Positions 14,662 through 23,592 of a DNA stretch of 27,238 nt are shown in pieces. The notes beneath the pieces are model-generated. The model did no database searches and had not been told where the DNA came from. It saw only the letters and a list, made by a program, of their open reading frames with translations. The first letter of the stretch is position 1. The number at the start of each line of letters is the position of its first letter. Origin of the DNA: an uncultured Bacilli bacterium. Lineage in GTDB: Bacteria; Bacillota_I; Bacilli_A; RF39; UBA660. The stretch is from contig CALVJU010000081.1 in the NCBI GenBank assembly GCA_944332375.1, forward strand, positions 1 to 27,238, given 5' to 3'. A program made the translations under genes and the position numbers.

Positions 14662-16278
14662 ATGGAAAAAACATTTATATTTGGGCATAAAAAACCAGAT
14701 ACTGACAGTGTTACTGCTTCAATTAGTTTATCATATTTAAAAAATCAATTAGGGTTTCATACAGAACCAAGAGTATTAGGAGATATCAATAATGAATCAA
14801 AATTTGTTTTAAAGTACTTTAAAACAAAACAACCAAAATATTTAAATGATGTGAAATTGCAAGTAAAAGATTTTGAATATCAAAAAAATAACTTTATATT
14901 TGCAAAAGAATCTATTTATGCTGCTTTTTATCACATGTTAAAAAAACAAGCAACTACTTTACCAATTGTTGATGATAATCAGAAGTTGCTTGGAATTGTT
15001 TCGATGAAAAGTATTGCAGCAGAACAAATTGTTGGAGATTTAGCGCATATCAAAACATCCTACAAAAATATACACTCTATTTTAAATGGAGAAGAAATTT
15101 TGAAATATGATGAGGAAATCACAGGAAATACTTTAATCGCATCTTATAGAAGTACTACTTTCCTTGAAAATATTAATGTAAATGAAGAAACGATCTTAAT
15201 TGTAGGAGATCGTCACAGTATTATTGAAAATGCAGTAATGAATCACGCAAAATTAATTATTGTTACGGGAAATGGAATGATTAAAGAAGAGCACTTAAAA
15301 ATTGCCGAAAAAAATAAAGTAAATATCATTCGTACAAGTATGGATACATTTAGTGTAGCAAAAGTAATTGGTCTAAGTAATTATGTATCAACTATTGTCC
15401 ATTCAGATAGTGTCATTGCAGTTAATGAAAATGATTATTTAAATGATATTACTGATCTTTCTAAAAAATATCGTTACAGTAATTATCCTGTAATTGACAA
15501 TAATGGAATTTGTTTGGGATTATTTCGCCTTGCTGATATGAACGATAAAAGACCAAAACAGGTTATTTTAGTAGATCATAACTCTATGGAACAATCAGTA
15601 GATGGATTAGAAGAAGCAGAAATTTTAGAAATTGTTGATCACCACAATATTGGCAAAATTGGTACTTCAAAACCAATTAACTTTAGAAATATGCCGGTTG
15701 GAAGTTCAAATACAATTATTTACATGATGTATCAAGAACATCAAATTGAAATTCCTAAAAATATTGCTGGTTTGATGGTTTCAGGAATCATCTCTGACAC
15801 ATTACTCATGAAATCTCCTACTACTACTGAGTTAGATAAAAAAGCAATCGAAGAACTATCTAAAATCGCAGAAATCAATCCTTCTGAATATGCATATGAT
15901 ATGTTTAAAGCAGGATCTTCTATTAAAGGAATGACAGAAGAACAAATTTTATATAATGACTTTAAAAATTTCAAAATGGATAATTCAAAAATAGGAATTG
16001 GACAGATTTTCACACTCAATATCGATGAGATCAAAAAGAATGAAAATAAATTTATTGATTTGATTGAAAGAGTTGCTGTCAATAATGATTATGCTGTAGT
16101 AGGGTTATTTGTCACTGACATTATGAAAAATGGTTCTTATGTTTATTATAATACAAAAGCTCAGGAAATATTTAAAGATGCCTTTAATTTAAAGGAAATT
16201 CAACAGGGAGAATATTTGAATAATATTATTTCCCGAAAAAAACAAATTATTCCAAATGTTATGAGAGTCATGGATTAG
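14662..16278 (+). CDS. ppaC: CBS/DRTGG-regulated manganese-dependent inorganic pyrophosphatase
   Basis: A 538-residue family II pyrophosphatase that hydrolyses PPi to phosphate, with a regulatory insert. The DHH domain opens with GHKKPDTDS (8-16). CBS domain 1 lies at about 70-125 (TTLPIVDDNQKLLGIVSM), a DRTGG domain at about 135-245 (IVGDRHSI, LIIVTGNG, MDTFSVAKVI), and CBS domain 2 at about 247-297. The catalytic domain resumes with VDHNS and VDHH (325-328), then the DHHA2 domain ending in SRKKQ (524-528). This is the Clostridium perfringens type, in which AMP and ADP inhibit and ATP or Ap4A activates via CBS and DRTGG. The start is the ATG behind AGGAGGAG; an upstream in-frame extension has no support. 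It is the only plus-strand protein gene here. Confidence 0.94.
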   Translation: MEKTFIFGHKKPDTDSVTASISLSYLKNQLGFHTEPRVLGDINNESKFVLKYFKTKQPKYLNDVKLQVKDFEYQKNNFIFAKESIYAAFYHMLKKQATTLPIVDDNQKLLGIVSMKSIAAEQIVGDLAHIKTSYKNIHSILNGEEILKYDEEITGNTLIASYRSTTFLENINVNEETILIVGDRHSIIENAVMNHAKLIIVTGNGMIKEEHLKIAEKNKVNIIRTSMDTFSVAKVIGLSNYVSTIVHSDSVIAVNENDYLNDITDLSKKYRYSNYPVIDNNGICLGLFRLADMNDKRPKQVILVDHNSMEQSVDGLEEAEILEIVDHHNIGKIGTSKPINFRNMPVGSSNTIIYMMYQEHQIEIPKNIAGLMVSGIISDTLLMKSPTTTELDKKAIEELSKIAEINPSEYAYDMFKAGSSIKGMTEEQILYNDFKNFKMDNSKIGIGQIFTLNIDEIKKNENKFIDLIERVAVNNDYAVVGLFVTDIMKNGSYVYYNTKAQEIFKDAFNLKEIQQGEYLNNIISRKKQIIPNVMRVMD

Positions 16279-16291
16279 TCCATGGCTTTTT
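16267..16291 (+). terminator. Intrinsic terminator of ppaC
   Basis: Stem GTCATGGA (16267-16274) with TCCATGGC (16279-16286), loop TTAG, then five T. The stop codon TAG (16276-16278) is the loop. Confidence 0.88.
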
Positions 16292-16292
16292 C

Positions 16293-16306
16293 ATTTCCCG
16301 GGAAAT
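16293..16306. promoter_or_regulatory. Perfect Noc-binding site (NBS) between convergent terminators
   Basis: ATTTCCCGGGAAAT, a perfect 14-bp palindrome identical to the Bacillus subtilis Noc consensus. It lies one base after the ppaC terminator T-run and directly before the mfd terminator tail. Noc spreads from such sites on the membrane-proximal nucleoid and blocks division over it. No noc gene is in this window. Confidence 0.8.
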
Positions 16307-16331
16307 AAAAGAAGCATCATGACGACGCCTC
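16307..16331 (-). terminator. Intrinsic terminator of mfd
   Basis: Minus-strand GAGGCGTC (16331-16324) pairs with GATGCTTC (16318-16311), including two G-U pairs, around a 5-base loop, then TTTT. The stop codon (16317-16319) is at the stem-loop border. Confidence 0.75.
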
Positions 16332-19300
16332 TTTTCCCTCTTTCCATTGTTTTTTGATTAATTCTAATAAATCAATTAAATAATAGATAAAATGTTGATC
16401 CAATTTTACAATATCTAGAGTAATTACCAATTGTTGTTCTTTCATAGAAAAGCGAAACATATGAGAAAGTTGTGACACTTCATAAAACAATTGATCTCCT
16501 TTTAAATACTGCATAATTTCATTTGGAATAAATACTTCGATAAAATTCTTTGTCTGTCTTACTTTGGTAATATGAAGTTCGTTTGCTAATTTTTCAAACC
16601 ATTCTTCGTGCATATAGATCAGCATTTCTTCTGTAATATGGCCGAAACGATCCTCTAAGTCTTTTTTTACCTCAACCAATTTCTCTTTAGAATCAATTGT
16701 ATTAATCATCTTGTGAATTTCAATTTTCAAATCTTCTTCTTCGACATAATCATTACGAATTGTGGTAGAAACATCAAGAAGTGGCATTGCAGGTTCTTTT
16801 TCTGTTTCTGATGTTTTTTCTCCCTTTAATTTAGAAATTTCATCATTTAACATTTTTAAGAACAACTCTATTCCTACTGTATCGATAAAACCTGCTTGTT
16901 CACTTCCTAAAATGTCTCCAGCACCACGGATAGATAAATCTCTCATTGCGATAGAAAAACCACTTCCTAGTTCCGTAAACTCTTTAATGACATTCAATCT
17001 TTTTTTTGCTGTTTCATTTAATACTTTAGAATCATTGTACATGAGATAACAATAAGCTATTTTATCACTACGTCCAACGCGACCACGAATTTGATATAAC
17101 TGAGATAATCCAAAACGATCCGCATCCATAATAATCAATGTATTCACGTTTGGAATATCGATTCCCGTTTCTATGATGGTCGTACAAATTAATATATCAT
17201 ATTCGTGATCAATAAATTTTTGCATAACGGATTCTAATTGATATTTATCCATTCGTCCATGAGCAGAAATTACTTTCGCATCCGGAATTAGTCTTTCGAT
17301 TTCGGATACTTTCGCAGTCATATCATCAATATGATTATATAAAATAAATACTTGTCCATTTCGAGATAACTCTTTATATATTGCGTCTTTCAATAGCGGT
17401 TTATTATAGCCTACAACATAGGTTTGTACTGGATAACGATTCACTGGAGGCGTTTCAATTAGTGATAAACTGCGAACACCGGACATTGACAATTGTAAAG
17501 TACGAGGAATTGGTGTTGCAGATAAAGTTAAAACATCAATCGTATTACGATATTCTTTAATCTTTTCTTTATGTTTTACCCCAAATCTTTGTTCTTCATC
17601 AATGACAAGCAATCCTAAATCTTTAAATTTTATATCATTACTCAATATTCTATGAGTACCAATTAAAATATCCACTTTCCCTTGTTCTAAGTCTTCCAAA
17701 ATTTGTTTTGTTTCCTTTGCTGATATAAATCGATTCAATAGTACGATACGCACCGGAAAATTCGCAAATCTCTGAAGAGCATTCTGATAGTGTTGTTTAG
17801 ATAAAATCGTTGTTGGACAAAGAAAAGCAACTTGTTTTCCACTCAAAACAGCTTTGAACATCGCTCGAAAAGCCACTTCCGTTTTTCCAAATCCGACATC
17901 ACCACATAAAAGACGATCCATTGGATGGGGAGATTCCATATCTTTTTTTATTTCTTCTGTAACTTTTAACTGATCACTTGTTGGTTCATAAGGAAATTCC
18001 TTTTCAAATGTCAACTGATCTTCATCATCTTTTACAAAAGCATATCCCTCTTTTGTCTCTCTTAGTGCATACATTCTTAAAAGTTCTGATGCAATATTTT
18101 CAATTCTCTTTTTTACACGTAATTTTGTTTTTGCCCATTCACTTCCACCTAATTTGTTTAATCTAGGTTGAATTCCTTCATTAGAAGAATACTTACTAAT
18201 GGAATCAATCTTCTCAACAGGAATATATAATTTGTCTTGATCTTTATACTCTAATACTAAATAATCTTTCTCTAATCCATTTTTTAATAATGATTTAATT
18301 CCAATATACCTTCCAATTCCATGAACAGCATGGACAATATAATCACCAACATTTAATTTGTTAATATCTCTAATTTTTGTACCAAATTTAAAATTCGTCT
18401 TATATACTATTCTTTCATTTGTTTTGTGAAATAACTCAGTTTCTGTCAAAACAAGAAGATCATTGATGATAAATCCTTTTACTAGTGGAAACACAATCGC
18501 ATTGATTTTATGTTTCACAATGTGTTCTTGATCGACAAATAACGCATCTTCCATATTTAATTCTTCTAACAAATGATTGACTTGATAACGATCTCTCAAA
18601 GAGAGAACAATTGTCATTCCCTTTTTTATCTGTTCTAGTAAATATTTCCTAATTTCTTCTACTCCCTTTGGTGAAAATGTAATATCTGTTGAGTGAAATT
18701 TTTGTAAATCAACTTTCTTCGCGAGATTTTCTACTCCCATATAGTAAAAATGATCTTTTGCAGAATGATCTAGTTCATAGAAGTCATTCATGTATTTCGT
18801 ATCTCCAGGAAGTTCTAGTTGGATGTTATAGTGAAATATTTCATCCAATAAATTCTCATACCCAGCACAAATCTGTTGATAATCAGAATACACAATTGAA
18901 CACTCTGTTAAGTATTCTTGAATAGAACTCACTTTCCCATATTCTGGTAAAAAACGATGATGAGAATCTTCAACATAAACAGCTTTTTCTGTTAAAAATT
19001 CTGTATTTGGGTGAATCGTGATTTCTTCTAACGATTTAACCGTACGTTGCGTCTCTGGATCAAACATACGAATAGAATCAACAGTGTCTCCCCAAAACTC
19101 AATACGAATTGGCATTTCATTACTAATCGGAAATAAATCAATAACAAATCCCCTTACAGCCATCTCTCCAGTTGTGCTTACAATGGTCTGTCTTTGATAT
19201 CCCATTTTAAACAATTGTTCAATTAATTCATTCATCTGATAATCATGATCTTTTTTCAGCGTTAAAAAATAACTCTGATAAACTTCTTTCTTTGGTAAAT

Positions 19301-19637
19301 ATCTTAAATATCCCATTAAGTTTGTGACAACGATTTTATTTTTCTCTTGTAAACAAGCAAGCATCGTTTCTAATCTGGTATTTTTAAATTCAGGAGAAAT
19401 TGCTAGCGCTTCACTTGTCAAAAAATCATCCATTGGAAAAAGATACACATCCTTTGTGTAATCAGAAATCATTTTATAATATTTGTTCGCTTCAAACAAT
19501 GAATTGGTTACAAGTAAGATATTTTTTTTGTTTTCTACTAATTTACGATATAAGTAGTAACAAAATAACTCATCTGTTAAACCAGTTACACCATTTTTAT
19601 TATTATCAATAGAAATATACTCTTCTAAAAACTTCAT
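16317..19637 (-). CDS. mfd: Transcription-repair coupling factor Mfd
   Basis: An 1106-residue SF2 translocase that pushes stalled RNA polymerase off DNA and recruits UvrA. It has an N-terminal UvrB-like module (about 1-330, with RGFVIDLFPISNEMPIRIEF), the RNA-polymerase-interacting CarD-like domain (about 425-490, VGDYIVHAVHGIGRYIG), helicase motif I GDVGFGKTE near residue 577, the DEEQRFG box near 676, TLSATPIPRTL, and the second RecA-like lobe ending in the IRGRVGRS motif; the TRCF domain closes it. I chose the ATG at 19635-19637, which has GAGGGG 7 bases upstream; the upstream extension overlaps a terminator-like hairpin. In Bacillus pth-fin-mfd-spoVT is the order; fin is missing here. Confidence 0.97.
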   Translation of the reverse strand: MKFLEEYISIDNNKNGVTGLTDELFCYYLYRKLVENKKNILLVTNSLFEANKYYKMISDYTKDVYLFPMDDFLTSEALAISPEFKNTRLETMLACLQEKNKIVVTNLMGYLRYLPKKEVYQSYFLTLKKDHDYQMNELIEQLFKMGYQRQTIVSTTGEMAVRGFVIDLFPISNEMPIRIEFWGDTVDSIRMFDPETQRTVKSLEEITIHPNTEFLTEKAVYVEDSHHRFLPEYGKVSSIQEYLTECSIVYSDYQQICAGYENLLDEIFHYNIQLELPGDTKYMNDFYELDHSAKDHFYYMGVENLAKKVDLQKFHSTDITFSPKGVEEIRKYLLEQIKKGMTIVLSLRDRYQVNHLLEELNMEDALFVDQEHIVKHKINAIVFPLVKGFIINDLLVLTETELFHKTNERIVYKTNFKFGTKIRDINKLNVGDYIVHAVHGIGRYIGIKSLLKNGLEKDYLVLEYKDQDKLYIPVEKIDSISKYSSNEGIQPRLNKLGGSEWAKTKLRVKKRIENIASELLRMYALRETKEGYAFVKDDEDQLTFEKEFPYEPTSDQLKVTEEIKKDMESPHPMDRLLCGDVGFGKTEVAFRAMFKAVLSGKQVAFLCPTTILSKQHYQNALQRFANFPVRIVLLNRFISAKETKQILEDLEQGKVDILIGTHRILSNDIKFKDLGLLVIDEEQRFGVKHKEKIKEYRNTIDVLTLSATPIPRTLQLSMSGVRSLSLIETPPVNRYPVQTYVVGYNKPLLKDAIYKELSRNGQVFILYNHIDDMTAKVSEIERLIPDAKVISAHGRMDKYQLESVMQKFIDHEYDILICTTIIETGIDIPNVNTLIIMDADRFGLSQLYQIRGRVGRSDKIAYCYLMYNDSKVLNETAKKRLNVIKEFTELGSGFSIAMRDLSIRGAGDILGSEQAGFIDTVGIELFLKMLNDEISKLKGEKTSETEKEPAMPLLDVSTTIRNDYVEEEDLKIEIHKMINTIDSKEKLVEVKKDLEDRFGHITEEMLIYMHEEWFEKLANELHITKVRQTKNFIEVFIPNEIMQYLKGDQLFYEVSQLSHMFRFSMKEQQLVITLDIVKLDQHFIYYLIDLLELIKKQWKEGKEASS

Positions 19638-19658
19638 ATATAAACCCCTCTCACACGG

Positions 19659-19680
19659 AAAAAAGGACACATCTGTATCC
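19659..19680 (-). terminator. Terminator or attenuator between pth and mfd
   Basis: Minus-strand GGATACA (19680-19674) pairs with TGTGTCC (19671-19665) with a tight loop, then six T (19664-19659). There is no room for a promoter between it and mfd, so mfd depends on read-through or on a promoter inside pth. Confidence 0.65.
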
Positions 19681-19683
19681 ACT

Positions 19684-20244
19684 TTATTTTTTATTATATT
19701 TATTCATTAAATTATCAAAAGAAAGGACAAAATAATCATTTAATAACTCTACCCCTTGATTGAAAATATCATCAAGTACTTTTTCTTCTTCTTTTGAAAA
19801 GCGACCTAAAACATAGTCTTTCCCATCTAATTTTCTATCATTAGAGATTCCGATTTTATAACGACAATATTCATTTGTATGGAGATGAAATTCGATATTT
19901 TTTAACCCGTTATGTCCACCAGAACTCCCCTTTTTCTTCAATTTGATTTTACCAACTGGAGTATCTAAATCATCACAGATAATTAATAAATGATCAAGAG
20001 GAATTTTGTAAAATTGCATAAACTTTTGAACGACTTCTCCAGAAAGATTGATATATTTCTGTGGTTTTAATAAAATAACTTTTTCTGTTCCAATCAAAAG
20101 TTCACAATATCTTCCACCAAATTTCTCTTTTAAAAAGGAAACATGATGAGATTGTGCGAAACGATCGATTTGGCAAAAGCCCATATTATGTCTTGTCTTC
20201 TCATATTCTTTCCCTGGATTTCCTAATCCTACAATTAAATACAT
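19684..20244 (-). CDS. pth: Peptidyl-tRNA hydrolase
   Basis: A 186-residue Pth that frees tRNA from dropped-off peptidyl-tRNA. It starts with MYLIVGLGNPGKEYEKTRHN, holding N9 and the catalytic H19, and continues with LLKPQKYINLSGE (substrate loop), ICDDLDTPVGKIKLKKKGS (catalytic Asp) and SSGGHNGLKNI. Length is typical. AAGGAGG lies 8 bases before the ATG. Its start is 2 bases from the rsmI stop, so it is the last gene of the rsmI run, with a hairpin terminator just after it. Pairing of rsmI with pth differs from Bacillus, where pth follows ctc. Confidence 0.97.
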   Translation of the reverse strand: MYLIVGLGNPGKEYEKTRHNMGFCQIDRFAQSHHVSFLKEKFGGRYCELLIGTEKVILLKPQKYINLSGEVVQKFMQFYKIPLDHLLIICDDLDTPVGKIKLKKKGSSGGHNGLKNIEFHLHTNEYCRYKIGISNDRKLDGKDYVLGRFSKEEEKVLDDIFNQGVELLNDYFVLSFDNLMNKYNKK

Positions 20245-20246
20245 TG

Positions 20247-21098
20247 TTACTTCCTCCTTGTTCCATGATATTCTTCATATACTTCTTTTTTTGGTATTCC
20301 ACGATCTTTGCTTACTTTTTTGATTGCATCCATCGTTTTTAATCCTTCTTTTATGTATAAATTTACATGTTCAATGATTGTGAGATGATCAAAGGATTCT
20401 GGTTGATGATTTCCATCGACTAATAGTACAATTTCCCCTTTCATCTCTTCCCCAGAAGCTAGCACTTCTTGAATGGTACCACGATATATTGTTTCAAATT
20501 TTTTACTAATTTCACGGGCAATACAAATTTTACGATTTCCAAAGACTTCTAACATCTGATTCAATGTTTTCATAATACGATGAGGAGCCTCATAAAAAAT
20601 TAAAGTATCTTTTATTTTTTTTAATTGTTCCAGTTCTTCACTTCTTTTACCTTCTTTGGATTGTAAAAAACCATAAAAATAGAATGGCTGAGGAGATAGT
20701 CCAGACATAATGAGTGCTGGAACAAAAGCAGTAGGACCTGGAAGTCCAATGACGGTATAATGATTTTCTAATGCGATTTTTACTAATGTATAACCCGGAT
20801 CACTGATAATTGGCGTTCCTCGGTCACTGACAATTCCTACTTTTTTGCCCTCTTTTAAGTAGCTTAACAGTTTCTCTTTATTATCTTCTTCATTAAACTT
20901 ATGACTGGAATATAGTTTCTTTTTGATATCGAAATGTGACAACAAAAGCGAGGTAACACGTGTATCTTCACAGAAAACAACATCCACATTTTTTAATGTT
21001 TCGATTGCTCGTAAGGTAATATCTTGTAAATTACCAATTGGTGTTGGAATTAAATAAACCGCTGGAGCAAATTCATCTTCATAACTTTTTTGTATCAT
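20247..21098 (-). CDS. rsmI: 16S rRNA cytidine-1402 2'-O-methyltransferase RsmI
   Basis: A 283-residue tetrapyrrole-methylase-fold enzyme that 2'-O-methylates C1402 in the 16S rRNA P site. Motifs are LIPTPIGNLQDITLRA (16-31), FCEDTRVTSLLLSH, KVGIVSDRGTPIISDPG (about 92-108), GLPGPTAFVPALIMSGL and FYEAPHRI. The SDAG of most RsmI proteins reads SDRG here, a conservative family variant. It is followed by pth after 2 bases and preceded by the tRNA methyltransferase gene after 5 bases, matching the yabB-yazA-yabC order of Bacillus, minus the small yazA. Confidence 0.95.
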   Translation of the reverse strand: MIQKSYEDEFAPAVYLIPTPIGNLQDITLRAIETLKNVDVVFCEDTRVTSLLLSHFDIKKKLYSSHKFNEEDNKEKLLSYLKEGKKVGIVSDRGTPIISDPGYTLVKIALENHYTVIGLPGPTAFVPALIMSGLSPQPFYFYGFLQSKEGKRSEELEQLKKIKDTLIFYEAPHRIMKTLNQMLEVFGNRKICIAREISKKFETIYRGTIQEVLASGEEMKGEIVLLVDGNHQPESFDHLTIIEHVNLYIKEGLKTMDAIKKVSKDRGIPKKEVYEEYHGTRRK

Positions 21099-21103
21099 TT
21101 ACA

Positions 21104-21835
21104 TCACCCATTCATTCTTAAGAGTTTTAAAAGTTCCTCTGTATATTCATTGTTCTCAGTATGGGAATAAATTGGATCTAATATTTTCAAGCCTGGTTTT
21201 CCATTTTTTGTTCCTTCTATCAATAAAATATTGGCATTTCTTCCCTTTTTCGGATAAATAAATAAAATTCTTTTAGGTTCTATATTGTTTTTTCTCATTA
21301 AATATATAATATCTACCAATTTTTCTGGTCGCTGAACAAGAGCTAGTATACCGTTATTTTTTAATAATTTTCTACTAATTTTCAGAATGTCTTCTAATTT
21401 TAATGTTTTGTCATGGCGTGCGATTGTTTTTTCGTTTGTTTTACTAACAATAGATGAATCTTGATAAGAAAAATATGGAGGATTACAAGTAATCACATCA
21501 TATATTTCATGATCGATTCCTTCTGCGTAATGTCTAATATCATCATGGATCAGATCGATTTGATTTTCTTTTCCGTTTAGTTTAACACTTTTTTTTGCCA
21601 TCTCATATGCTTCTTTTTGTATTTCAACTCCTGTAATATGAGCTTTTGTTCGCTCCGATAATATTAAAGGAATTGGCGCATTTCCACAACCAATATCTAA
21701 TATTTCTTTTGTTCTTAAATGAACTGTTACAAAATTTGGAAGTAGAACAGAATCTAAAGAAAAAGAAAAGCAATCTTTTTTCTGAACGATTTTCTGTTGC
21801 TCAGGACTTAATAAATAATGAATTTCTTCTGTCAT
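21104..21835 (-). CDS. tRNA1(Val) adenine-37 N6-methyltransferase (YabB/TrmN6-like)
   Basis: A 243-residue Rossmann-fold SAM methyltransferase. It has motif I ILDIGCGNAPIPLIL (about 45-59), the acidic GVEIQ, DLIHDDIR and the N6-adenine catalytic motif NPPYF (about 118-122). This NPPY signature and the length match the YfiC/TrmN6 and YabB group that makes m6A37 in tRNA-Val. The ATG overlaps the ricT stop by 4 bases, giving translational coupling. It is in the Bacillus yabB position after yaaT, with yabA missing in between. Substrate identity rests on family membership. Confidence 0.88.
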   Translation of the reverse strand: MTEEIHYLLSPEQQKIVQKKDCFSFSLDSVLLPNFVTVHLRTKEILDIGCGNAPIPLILSERTKAHITGVEIQKEAYEMAKKSVKLNGKENQIDLIHDDIRHYAEGIDHEIYDVITCNPPYFSYQDSSIVSKTNEKTIARHDKTLKLEDILKISRKLLKNNGILALVQRPEKLVDIIYLMRKNNIEPKRILFIYPKKGRNANILLIEGTKNGKPGLKILDPIYSHTENNEYTEELLKLLRMNG

Positions 21836-22611
21836 TTGATTGGTACCTCTATGATTCCTTTTGTTGGGATCTCTACCTTATACGTTTGCTTCAAAATTTG
21901 AATTTCTTTTACAACACCAGTTCCTTGTTCTGTTGTAATGGTTTGTCCAACTTTTGGCATTCCTTTTCTGCATTCTTTATAACACTCATTTTCATAATTT
22001 AAACAACACAACAGGCGTCCACAGAGTCCATTAATTTTAGTTGGATTAAGAGATAAGTTTTGATTTTTTGCCATATTAATTGATACCGTTTCAAACTCTT
22101 TTAAGAAAGTAGAACAACAAAGTCCCCTTCCACACATTCCAATACCACCAACTTCTTTTGCTTTATCTCTTACACCTACTTGTCTTAGTTCAATACGGGT
22201 GTGATAAATAGACGCTAGTTCTTTGGCAAGATTTCTAAAATCTACACGATTCTCTGATAAAAAATAAAAATATAATTGATCGCGATCGAAGGTATATTTT
22301 GCCTCTAATATTTTCATGTTCAATTCTTCTTTGGCAGCAAGTTTTCTTGCTTTTTCCAAAGCATATTTCGCATCGTTCAGATTCTGATTGTGTTGTTTGG
22401 TATCTTTTTTCGTTGCAATTCTAATAACTGATTTTAATGAAACTGAAAATTTTTCGTTATCCATTTCAAAAATATTAGAAATAGCAGTAGCGAATTGAAC
22501 CCCTTTGTCAGCTTCGACAATCACAGAATCTCCATGTTTGACTGCAATATCTTTTACTTGATAATATTCAGGAATTCCATTCTTTTTAAATTCAACTTTT
22601 ATAATTTTCAC
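21832..22611 (-). CDS. ricT: RicT (YaaT), PSP1-domain regulator
   Basis: A 259-residue PSP1-domain protein. The cysteine set is clear: MCGRGLCC (C158, C163, C164 region), then NGLCGRLLCCLNYENECYKEC. In Bacillus RicT joins RicA and RicF in the Fe-S Y-complex that guides RNase Y to selected mRNAs and affects competence, biofilm and sporulation. The VEADKGVQFATAI and ENRVDFRNLAKELASIY motifs are typical. RicA and RicF genes are not in this window. It starts 2 bases after the holB stop and overlaps the next gene by 4 bases, giving the conserved holB-yaaT pair. Confidence 0.94.
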   Translation of the reverse strand: MKIIKVEFKKNGIPEYYQVKDIAVKHGDSVIVEADKGVQFATAISNIFEMDNEKFSVSLKSVIRIATKKDTKQHNQNLNDAKYALEKARKLAAKEELNMKILEAKYTFDRDQLYFYFLSENRVDFRNLAKELASIYHTRIELRQVGVRDKAKEVGGIGMCGRGLCCSTFLKEFETVSINMAKNQNLSLNPTKINGLCGRLLCCLNYENECYKECRKGMPKVGQTITTEQGTGVVKEIQILKQTYKVEIPTKGIIEVPIK

Positions 22612-22613
22612 AA

Positions 22614-23582
22614 TTACACCTCCACAAACGATAAGATCAACTGATCGATCAATAAATTTTGATTTATATTTATCTTAATCCGTTTTCTTAACTCCATAAT
22701 AAGTTCCATCTTTTTGCACAACTGTTGGGTTGTGTTTTGTTCTGCCAATGTTTTTAAAAATTCTTGATAGTCATCCATAAATTCTAGTGATAAGCCAATT
22801 TTCTCTTGCACAGCATCCTTATAAAATAATAACATGATTTGTAAAGCAAACTCCAATTTTTCTTTATCGTTAAATATACTTGTCCAATATTTATTTTCTT
22901 TTAAAATAGAACGTTCTTTGTTTTTTTCTATTTCTTGAATCATTTTCATCACATATTCAATTTGTTCTTTTTTTCCTTCATCTTGAATAAATTCTTGATA
23001 TTCTTCACCAGTTTTCGAAAAAAAGAAGGCAAGTTTTTCGATTGTTGTTAATTGGTTACGTTTTTCAGTTTCAACAGAAACTTTAGCTAAAGAAATTACC
23101 TGACATCTTGAGATGATCGTATCTAGTAACTGATACATATTATCTGTAATTAAGATTGCGATAATTCCTGGCTCTGGCTCTTCCAAAAATTTTAAAATAG
23201 AATTAGAAGCAGATGAATTCATTTTTTCTGCTTCATTAATAATATAAATTTTATAAGAACTTTCTATTGCTTTTGTTGAAAATTGTTTTTGTAATTCTTC
23301 TAATTGTTCTTTTTTTATCCAAGCTCCATCTGGAGATATAATTTTTAATTCAGTAAAATTACCATCATCAATTCGTTTACATTGCGTACAATTTACGCAA
23401 TTATCGGGATTACTATAATGATTTTCACATAATATAAATTTTGCAAGTGCCATGGCAAACTCTAGTTTTCGCGGATAATGATTGGCATCAATTAAATATG
23501 CATGAGAAAATTGCCGTTTTGCACCGGCATTTTTTAACATTTGATAAACAACCTTTTGATTTACTTTAAAATCATCAAGCAT
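22614..23582 (-). CDS. holB: DNA polymerase III delta' subunit HolB
   Basis: A 322-residue clamp-loader stator. It resembles the DnaX N-terminal fold, but the P-loop is absent (HAYLIDANHYPRKLEFAMAL where GKT would be), as expected of delta'. It keeps the zinc module (C-x-n-CVNCTQC), the III-nucleotide-contact remnant IINEAEKMNSSASNSILKFL and the SRC motif (ISRCQVI) of the arginine finger. I chose the ATG at 23580-23582 with AGGAGG 6 bases upstream; the 12-residue longer frame has no Shine-Dalgarno support. Its Shine-Dalgarno overlaps the bofA stop. In Bacillus tmk and yaaQ precede holB; they are missing here. Confidence 0.93.
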   Translation of the reverse strand: MLDDFKVNQKVVYQMLKNAGAKRQFSHAYLIDANHYPRKLEFAMALAKFILCENHYSNPDNCVNCTQCKRIDDGNFTELKIISPDGAWIKKEQLEELQKQFSTKAIESSYKIYIINEAEKMNSSASNSILKFLEEPEPGIIAILITDNMYQLLDTIISRCQVISLAKVSVETEKRNQLTTIEKLAFFFSKTGEEYQEFIQDEGKKEQIEYVMKMIQEIEKNKERSILKENKYWTSIFNDKEKLEFALQIMLLFYKDAVQEKIGLSLEFMDDYQEFLKTLAEQNTTQQLCKKMELIMELRKRIKININQNLLIDQLILSFVEV

Positions 23583-23592
23583 GCTTTCCCTC

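Noticed and set aside
19638..19682. 15-residue N-terminal extension of mfd
   Set aside because: It would be encoded by the terminator-like hairpin and lacks a Shine-Dalgarno; the ATG at 19637 has one and fits the family start.
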